Positions 56,815 to 64,000 of a DNA stretch of 64,000 nt are shown here, one piece after another (the stretch's first letter is position 1; each line of letters opens with the position of its first letter). The notes beneath the pieces were generated by a model. That model was not told the DNA's origin. It worked only from the letters and a program-made list of their open reading frames with translations, and made no database searches. The translations under genes were made by a program, and so were the position numbers. Source of the stretch: Aradus depressus (Eukaryota > Arthropoda > Insecta > Hemiptera > Aradidae); contig OY759222.1 in the NCBI GenBank assembly GCA_963662175.1, forward strand, positions 16,068,222 through 16,132,221, read 5' to 3'.

Positions 56815-57106
56815 GCTAGTCTAGTGATCACAAGATCGCGGGTTCGCCGAGGCCTTTAGGTTTTTTAACTGGGAGGTGAATTAACATTGATTACGCTGTC
56901 CTTCGGAGGGGACGTTAAGCAATGGTCCCGAGTTTGTGGGATGTCAGTCGTTAAAGGCCTCTAAGTGACGAAAGAGCCTTCTCATATGTGATAGTTGTGT
57001 TTTACAGTGGGAAGACAATGTCTTTTATTTCAATGAAAGAGCCTTGTGGTAGTAGGCGATATGACATCGTAGTTAAAGCCAAGGCATAAACCAGAATAAC
57101 TAATCA
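56815..57106 (+). mobile_element. SINE-A copy 20, diverged
   Basis: CACAAGATCGCGGGTTCGCC head remnant, GGACGTTAAGCAATGGTCCC core, and AGTAGGCGATATGACATCGT then AGTTAAAGCC near the end. The hairpin part carries a ~50-bp unrelated insertion. Confidence 0.75.
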
Positions 57107-57109
57107 AAA

Positions 57110-57675
57110 TACCTGTAAATAAGGACCGTTTTACATTCACGAGACCAGAATTCAAAGCAATTCTAGATATAATAATGTTAACTTTCTATATTTCCCGCTC
57201 CCTTCATTATTAAGATTTTGTATTTTTTGTTTAGAGCTGAATTATGGTTTATTTCAGATCTGTTACATAATATTTTGCACAGAGTCCGCACCTAAAAGTT
57301 AAGGAATGTTGGCGCCTCATTTGAAAACCTACTAGGTACAATTTAGCTCAATCACTGCTATAATTCATTTTAATTACTTCCCAGTAAATACAAGAGAAGA
57401 AGAAATAATAATAATTAAAAAAAAACATTCCAAAAACCCACGTATAAAAAATAATCAGCATCTTTTCTCACGCCTTGGCCTGCTCAGAATTTCTCAACAG
57501 ATCGTTTTGCATATCTAGGAGGCAGTAATGAACTTGAGAAGAATTAGATAAGAAGAGATTGTTATGACAACTAGATCTTTCCATTCTAGACTGATAGAGA
57601 TATACTGTAAATCCAGAACTGGTAATACATCTAAACCGTTTTTCATACTTTTTTGGCAATAACTTTAAAACATGA
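57110..57675. other. AT-rich stretch, nothing recognised
   Basis: A 94-codon minus frame at 57468-57752 has no known motif and runs into Rep-B; not taken as a gene. Confidence 0.4.
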
Positions 57676-57679
57676 AGAA

Positions 57680-57895
57680 AACAACTTTTAAACACAAATC
57701 GACTCAAAAACTCTAATACCTGCCGATGTAATGAATTTAATAAATAACACAAAATTTATTATGATTCAGAAGCCTTATGTCACTCAACTATTGATTTGAC
57801 AGCCCAAATGGTCGACTGGTTTTGGAGGCAGAGCGAAAACTTAATTGATTAATTATTTCTGGGGGAGTACATCGCAGGTGATTTATCTATGACTT
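57680..57895 (-). repeat. Rep-B copy (minus)
   Basis: TACCTGCCGATGTAATGAAT, GGTCGACTGGTTTTGGAGGC, and TTTCTGGGGGAGTACATCGC then AGGTGATTTA. Confidence 0.6.
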
Positions 57896-57899
57896 TTTT

Positions 57900-59160
57900 G
57901 TTTACTGTAGATGAGTAAATTACATTTTTTTTTTTTAATTTATCGGGAATCCCAATTATTTGTTTCTTAGAGATATGCCCTTGTTTTTAAACTATATCTC
58001 ATTTGACAGATTAGATTAAGAAAAATATAATAAATTAGAGTATTTCAATTGAATTATACATTCTGATAGCATTAAATTAAGACATTTCTGAGCTTGATAG
58101 CATAATATTAAGGTGTCGAAATTGATGAGACAAAAAAAACCTTGTTCTATATTAATATATGTATTGATTAGATAGTGAAGAGTGATCCAAGTCAATTTAA
58201 ATTTAAATTTGACCTTACTAAGTTCCCCAAATGGAGAGAAGAATGTGTAGGTTTCCTGAAACGTTGGTAGAAAGTTTCACATCTTGATCGTTTATTGTGT
58301 CAAGGAAGGGAAGTTTTTTTGTATTTTTGATATAATTTTGAGTTTAATGAATGGCTACATAGATAATACAGTGTGGGTAGAACAGGGGCAAATGTTTAGT
58401 GACAAAACACTGGCTATTTACAAAGGTCAAAAATTTCATGGTGTTCCGGTGGCTCTGGAAGTCGATAATGACAGTGATTATGAGGTAATACGATGTTATT
58501 TAATTGATTACACTGTCCTACAAAAAAAAATATAAATTTTCTGCAGGAATACTGAGGATCCGTACAGAAATTTGCACGCAGAATCTGAATTTTCTATTAG
58601 TTATGGTTCTTATTTTAAAGTTTTAAGAATAAATGTCTCGATTTCAGAATTATATTATACATTTTTATTTATTTATTTACATATTTACAACGACATATAG
58701 CGTGTCATTATTAAGTGGGATAGTTGAGGGATAACATGTGTGCGGTATTGCTGCTGAGGTACTTGACTGAAGAGGAGTTCAGGCTAGTGTACTGGAGCAG
58801 GCAGGTCTCTCTGCCATGCCCGCTTGAGGCGTCATGGCGGATTTATGGATATTTACTAAATAAGTGCATTGGCGTGTTGATTTCGCAATATGACGTAGTA
58901 TAATAGATAGTAGTGACTGAAGACATTGTATGTTTGATTTTGTGGCTGATCCCCATATCTCGATACCGTAAGTTCAGATGCGTTTTAGTATAGTGTTGTA
59001 TATGAGAAGTTTTATAGATTTAATCAACATTTTCTTCAAATAAAAGAGAGAGAAGATTTTTCTCATAATATAGATGTCCTAGTTGTTGTTTTTTTTACAA
59101 AAGGTTTGTAAATTAAGAAAAAAATTATTTAATTTATTGTTTATAAAAATATATATTACC
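57900..59160. other. AT-rich stretch with an unrecognised frame
   Basis: An 83-codon frame at 58284-58535 (MIVYCVKEGKFFCIFDIILS) is not recognised. 58740-58990 is GC-richer and may be an old LINE end. No firm call. Confidence 0.35.
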
Positions 59161-59162
59161 TG

Positions 59163-59512
59163 AGGGGGCCAGTAGCTCAGTGGTATGCGTGCTTGTCTTC
59201 TGAGCTCAAGAACGTGGTTTCGAAACCCGACCGAGGCCCTTAGTTTATTTTATCTGGGAGGTAAAATAAACTTGGAAGCACGCCGTCCTTCGGATGGGAC
59301 GTTAAGCGATGGTCCCGAGCCTGTACGATGTCAGGTACTCGTTAAAGACCCCTGCCCTAGGTGAATAAAAATTTAGGGTAGGCAAAATTTAGGACTCCCA
59401 CAGTAGAGTCGGGCTCATGTCCACCAGAGTGACGAAAGAACTCTCTGGTAGTAGGCGATATGACCTCGTAGTTAAAGCCCGGGCATGAGTCATAAAACCT
59501 AACCTAACCTAT
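59163..59512 (+). mobile_element. SINE-A copy 21, full length, best kept
   Basis: Head GAGGGGGCCAGTAGCTCAGT with GGTTTCGAAACCCG. All blocks are present: TTTATCTGGGAGGTAAAATA, GGACGTTAAGCGATGGTCCC, AAATTTAGGGTAGGCAAAAT, and CCAGAGTGACGAAAGAACTC then TCTGG. The tail is AAACCTAACCTAACCTATT, with CCTAA units. Confidence 0.92.
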
Positions 59513-59823
59513 TACCTGCCAAATTATTGCTGACATATTATTGAAATATACCTAATGATTTGATGAAGAATTAAACTCCGAAGACAATTTCATTGTATTT
59601 TATTATTTAACTATGCTGGTAATGTTATTGTTTTTTAATTATGATAAATTATTTCAGATATATGATTTTTATAAATGATCTTGCAGGGAAATTCTTCTTA
59701 TTTCATCTCAGCTTGTTCTATGACTACTATTTTATCATTTCTCCCTTTCATTTCTGTCTTATTTTATTTTCATTTCATTTTAATAATTTTGAATTGTTAT
59801 ATTATTTCTTACTGTTTTAATCG

Positions 59824-60392
59824 AAGCCATCCAACATCAAGCGTATCTAGTCCTAAGAACCATCGTTGATTCTCCCTATTTAAGTTCATTTTGCCAGCGG
59901 TCTTAAATTTAGTTTCATTCCAATCTTTCCTTCCATGTCAATCCCATTGCTCGATCCTTTACATCACATTTCCACCCGGAGAGTCCTCCCCGAAGACTGA
60001 GGCGGTCCTGGCCGAGAGACCTGCTATAATAAGATAGGGCTGTTAGTGACCAGTATCTTCCCTCACTTTCGCTTCTCACCACCTTTCCTATCCCTCTCGG
60101 TCTACCTCCACTGTTGGAGACTAGATAGACCCAGGGGGGGTATGAGACATCACCTGACCTTCTTTACCTCCATTTAGTTGTAGAAATATATATAATATGT
60201 TTTCATTATGTATTTTATTTTATTTTACTTTATTTATTTAGTTTTACCTTCATTTATTACTTTGTACGTAGGTACTTTATATTATTGTTCTTATTATATT
60301 GTGTATGTACTTTATATTGTAGTCAGTCATCAAATTTACCTATAGTTATTTGTAATTGATTCTAAATATGCAAATAAAATGTTATTAACAAA
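59824..60392 (+). pseudogene. 5'-truncated copy of the Jockey family
   Basis: Starts AGCCATCCAACATCAAGCGT, matching codons KPSNIKR of the full-length ORF2, and follows that sequence with indels to the end of ORF2 and into a related 3' UTR (CTCTCGGTCTACCTCCACTG). It ends at AATAAAATGTTATTAACAAA. The coding part is broken. Confidence 0.75.
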
Positions 60393-60479
60393 AAATTGCT
60401 TTATTGAGTTCTCAATGCATAATTTCTTTCTGTTTTCTATTAAAGAGCACGTCAATATTTATTTATTTTAATATTATTT

Positions 60480-61280
60480 GAAAAAAAATGAACTCCACTA
60501 AGTCAACAGTGGTAACTTTCACATATAAAAAAAATATACCAAATCCAACCATCTTTCTTAATGACATGCAAATCCCTTGTGCAGAACGAGTAAGATACCT
60601 AGGACTAATATTTGACGCGAAGCTAACATGGTCCCATCATGTCCAGCACCTAGTAGCGAAGACTCGCGGACGAATAACAAACTTGAAGTGTCTCCTCGAC
60701 CACCGCTCACCCCTTGCTTTATCAGTAAAAAGACTGCTATATTTGGTGCTGATACGTCCGATCTGGCAGTACGCTTGTGGCCTATGGGGTTCAGCTGCTA
60801 AAAGCCACATAACCAGGATACAAACCACTCAAAATCGCGTCATGAGACTCATCACCGATGCACCGTGGTATGTTCGCAACACAGTTCTACATGGTGATCT
60901 TGAAATACCGGAAGTAGCGGAGGTTCTCAAAGAATCCTACATCCGAATGCAGACAACAATGGCCAACCACCCAAATCCACTGGTCCGGGAAATTGCTGAA
61001 CACCCACCACCTTTACCACTGGAACGCTGACTTAAAAAGAAGCGACCGCATGATTTTCTTCTCATCAATTGATCAAAAGACAATTTTTTTTTTTTTTTTT
61101 CTCATATTATGTTCATTTTATCTACTTTAAAGTTACTTGTTTAGGGCAATTAATGAATTGTACCTGAGTTCATATCTCATGTTAATTAGGCCATTGGCCT
61201 AGGTATTATTGTTATACTATAATATTCATGTATAGAATAATAAAGTTTACAATAATTTAAAAAAAAAAAAAAAAAAAAAA
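60480..61280 (+). mobile_element. 5'-truncated Jockey-clade LINE with poly-A tail
   Basis: Open frame to 61030, then a 3' UTR with AATAAAG near 61240 and a poly-A tail at 61259-61280. AATATTATTT flanks both sides (60470-60479 and 61281-61290), consistent with a target-site duplication, although the flanks are AT-rich. Confidence 0.75.
60488..61030 (+). pseudogene. Jockey-type ORF2 C-terminal fragment, uninterrupted (180 aa)
   Basis: Reads from an ATG created near the truncation point. CAERVRYLGLIFDAKLTWSH, RPIWQYACGLWGSA and TDAPWYVRNTVLHGDLEIPE are the thumb and tail that follow the reverse transcriptase core in Jockey ORF2. The catalytic FADD and endonuclease are absent, so it cannot act alone. 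No stop codons over 180 codons suggests a recent insertion. It is a different Jockey family from the 26-31 kb element. Confidence 0.8.
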
Positions 61281-61284
61281 AATA

Positions 61285-61980
61285 TTATTTTAATATTTCT
61301 ATTTCTTTATTTAGTTACTACTCTTATTATTATTATCCTTCTTTTTATTATTCATTTATTTTTTCTACTTTACATTAGTATTTTTCTGCACGATACATTT
61401 CTTACATATGTTATTTACCAATTCTTATTGTTCCAGATCGAATGTAAGAATATATCTATAATATTTCTTAACGAGTCCCACTCCCAATAAAATATATTTT
61501 TAGTGCAATAAAAGTGTTTCTATCTTACTAAATTTGATTTGTATAATGGGACTGTTGATACTAGACATTCCTCCAGGCATGTGGCAGGTGGTAACACTGT
61601 GGGCGACCTTCTCAGGTTTCATCCTAGATCAAGGTTGTTTCGATCCTCTACGACAGTGAAGAATGGATAAATCAGAGGTTATTGGTCTCAGTGTTTTTGT
61701 TAGATATCTTACCTAGGGAGAGTTGATCTGGCTGAAAAAAAAAAAAATATATAGAAACACTCCCGCGTGTCCATAGTTAAGTAAGTACTTGGATTTTGGT
61801 ATCTGCATTTTTGCATAATGAGGTTTTTTAAATTTAAAAAAAAAAGAAAAAAAACTACATTTCGTGAGTGAGAATATTGATTCCGAGAATCAATTGACAA
61901 CTCTGGTAATTCAGCCGTCAAGATGAACATAGGTACTAGGAGCCCAGAGAAGACTAAGATTTCAAGATATTTGAAGTTTA
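61285..61980. other. AT-rich stretch, nothing recognised
   Basis: No gene or named repeat seen. Confidence 0.4.
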
Positions 61981-62264
61981 TATACGTATCCAGAACGTTA
62001 TAAGGGCAACACATATTGATTTTCAGTCAAATCGGCCAGAGGGAAGGGGGAGATTAGGGGAGGCTTAACACAAAAACTCTAATAACTGCTGTTATAATGA
62101 ATGTATAGACACAAAATTTCATTTGTAAATTTAAAACTCCATAAGGACGACACTTATTAATTTTCCGCGGAATCTGCCAAAGGGAAGGGACTCAACTCAA
62201 AAACCCCAGAAACAAACCGATGTAATAATGTTTCGTCATGAAATTTTATATATACTACTTACTA

Positions 62265-62445
62265 TACAACTAGTTACTGTCATGAATGCTACTAAGGAGG
62301 TCTCTAGGCCATAGGCACTGAAGGCATCGTTGAGGAAGTGTGGCAGAATGAAGGGCACGGACTAGAGGATAACTGTGGGAACTAAGGGAGAAAAATAACT
62401 TTTTTACCTGGATTTAGCTACTTTGATGACGTAGAAAATGCTGAG
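62265..62445 (-). pseudogene. Jockey ORF2 extreme C-terminal scrap (minus)
   Basis: On the minus strand it reads LVRALHSATLPQRC, matching the 36400-36550 relic base by base over about 100 bp (GTGCCCTTCATTCTGCCACA). Confidence 0.6.
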
Positions 62446-62511
62446 GTCAGAATGGTGGGGAGGGGTATTGTAATTTTTATAATTAAATTCAAAACTCCAT
62501 AAGGAAGGCAC

Positions 62512-63421
62512 TTTTTTTTTTTTTTTTTTTTGGTTGTTCCTGACCCCTTAGGGGGGTCGGTCACATCACCCCATTGCGTTCTTCCGGCTCTTTACGCCGA
62601 GTGATCTCTGGATCTTTTCGGGGGTTCTGTTCTGCCTGCGTCCCAGAGCCGGGGGCAGCCGCCGCACGCCTGTCGGTGGTCGGTGGGGCCCCCGGAACCG
62701 GGTTAGAAGGCTTTCTTGATTCTCCGCCAAGAGGAGACGAACCGACCAAAAGCCAGGTAGCCAGCCTCTGTCATCAGTCCCGGCAGGTCCAGTCCCAGAT
62801 ACGATCCTGTCTGGCGAATCAGCGCCGCCCGCCGTCGTATAGCGGGTATTCGAGAACTACGTGTTCCGCAGTCTCGACGCCACCACATGAGCAGGCAGGT
62901 CTGCTCTTCTTCTTAAAGAAGAAGAGCTTGGCGCTGAAGTCGCCGTGACTTGATAGCACCTGTGACGTCCAATGGTCTGGTTGTACCCATGGAGAGTCAA
63001 GGCGCGTCTGGACGTCCGGGAAATAGGCGAAGGTTGTTCGACCATCTGTCGATCGCGCCCAACGCTGTTGCCATCTTTCTACGATCCATTCCTGGACAAT
63101 GCCCCTCAGACGCTCTGGTCTCGCCCGTCCTTGCATCTCCCCTTTCAGGGCTTGACGCAAGGCCACGTCCGTGTCTGCTTCTATTGGTAAGCCGCGTCTA
63201 CAGAAGTACGAGGCGACGGCCCCATCCAAGACTAGGTCTATGGGTGGGGCCCCCGCCAGCACCTGCAGCGCAGCCGTGGAGACAGTACGGTAGGCTTTGG
63301 TAATCCTGAGGAGGGCTGCTCTTTGAGCTTGAAGTAGCAATGTACGCCGTCGTTTGGTGGGGTAAACCCACCATCCGGCAGCGGCGTACCTTGCTACGGC
63401 CTCGAAAACCCCGGTGTAAAT
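62512..63421 (-). mobile_element. R1/LOA-type LINE, 5'-truncated, with 13-bp target-site duplication (minus)
   Basis: A minus-strand frame (63421 to 62819) reads FEAVARYAAAGWWVYPTKRR, ITKAYRTVSTAALQVLAGAP and SCGGVETAEHVVLEYPLYDG. RITKAYRTVSTxALQVLAG and the C-C-H-C tail are usual for R1/LOA-group ORF2; the last cysteine appears changed to tyrosine (VLEYP for FECP). A poly-A tail is seen as plus poly-T at 62512-62531. ATAAGGAAGGCAC is repeated at 62499-62511 and 63422-63434. It is far GC-richer than its surroundings and sits inside Rep-B. Confidence 0.85.
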
Positions 63422-63559
63422 ATAAGGAAGGCACCTATTAATTGTCCGCGAAATCGTTCGAAGGGAAGGGGAGAGGCTCGACTTAAATACGCTATGTGAA
63501 GATTTTTAGCCCAAACGGTCCACTGGTCTTGGAGAGAGCGACAACGTTATTGATTTGCA

Positions 63560-64000
63560 CATAATGACAATTCTATTGGTTATTTCCTTTTCCTGGTATT
63601 TATTCTATCTATAGTGCGCACAACATAAAACTCATACAGTTCATGGTCAAAGAAGGCATCATCAATGGTCAAACAGGAAATATTGCAAAATAATTGCAAG
63701 TCCTAGTTACGTTATCATTCTTTGCAGTCCTTAAGAAATTCTCTTAAATCATCACTCTCTAAAAAACTTGACTACTTTACTTTACCTACTTAAAATGTGC
63801 CAAGATGTCATTTAGATGCCAAAAGTTCATCTAATAATTCACTTTACAGTCCCATTGATCAAGCTAAATATATCTCAAAAAGTTTTACAAAACAATTCTC
63901 TAATTTTTTTTTTTTTAAAGTGAGCGCTAAAAAAACTAGAACGCTTTTACTTTATCGAAAAGCTTGTGGAAAACTGGAACTGGTCCACCTATATTCTATA
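63560..64000. other. AT-rich right edge, nothing recognised
   Basis: No gene, SINE or LINE seen. Confidence 0.4.

Larger units (their letters stand above)
61985..63560 (-). repeat. Rep-B copy (minus) broken by two LINE pieces
   Basis: Rep-B parts at 61985-62255 (GAATGTATAGACACAAAATT), 62478-62511 and 63422-63560 (CGCGAAATCGTTCGAAGGGA, CCAAACGGTCCACTGGTCTT) are separated by a Jockey piece (62265-62445) and an R1-like piece (62512-63421). Confidence 0.6.

Noticed and set aside
59490..59512. Telomeric repeat tract
   Set aside because: Only two to three CCTAA units at a SINE end; too short and not at a chromosome end as far as can be seen.

Overview
The window is animal nuclear DNA, most likely from an insect and in character like a hemipteran with a large AT-rich genome. 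The evidence is one intron-split conserved gene with GC-richer exons and AT-rich introns, a dense mix of insect-type transposons (Jockey, R1-like, Penelope, hAT, PIF/Harbinger, Helitron) and two tRNA-derived SINE families. The species cannot be named from the sequence. No bacterial operon, CRISPR array, free-standing tRNA or rRNA gene was seen.

Region 1 (1-17.5 kb): the only host gene recognised is eIF3a, the scaffold subunit of translation initiation factor eIF3, on the plus strand. It enters from the left edge mid-exon and ends at a TAG at 17406-17408. Fifteen exons plus a possible 33-nt microexon give about 912-923 residues: the end of the N-terminal helical region, the PCI domain, the charged coiled coil and an Arg/Asp-rich repeat tail. 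Its introns hold a Helitron helicase relic split by a hAT element, Penelope-like pieces with hammerhead-like motifs, a Penelope-type palindrome, a long-inverted-repeat hAT element, SINEs, and a retroelement RNase H scrap.

Region 2 (17.5-26 kb): gene-poor DNA with SINEs, a pogo-like element rich in a repeated TTCGAGTTATAGAGG-type motif, a small TTAA-type MITE and poly-C tracts.

Region 3 (26.1-31.1 kb): a complete Jockey-clade non-LTR retrotransposon on the minus strand, bounded by an 11-bp target-site duplication. ORF1 (Gag-like, three zinc knuckles) and ORF2 (endonuclease plus reverse transcriptase) meet at a TAGTG overlap. ORF2 has no internal methionine codon.

Region 4 (31-64 kb): no recognisable host gene, only an unidentified exon-like stretch near 33.4-33.7 kb. 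It is a mosaic of SINEs, 5'-truncated LINEs (one R1-like tail inside a TA microsatellite), a PIF/Harbinger derivative keeping only the first stretch of the transposase, and many copies of an unnamed repeat called Rep-B here. Nested insertions give a relative age order: Rep-B and Rep-C copies are hosts for SINE-A, hAT, Penelope and LINE insertions.

Names SINE-A, SINE-B, Rep-B and Rep-C are local labels. Ends of diverged repeats are approximate unless a target-site duplication is given.
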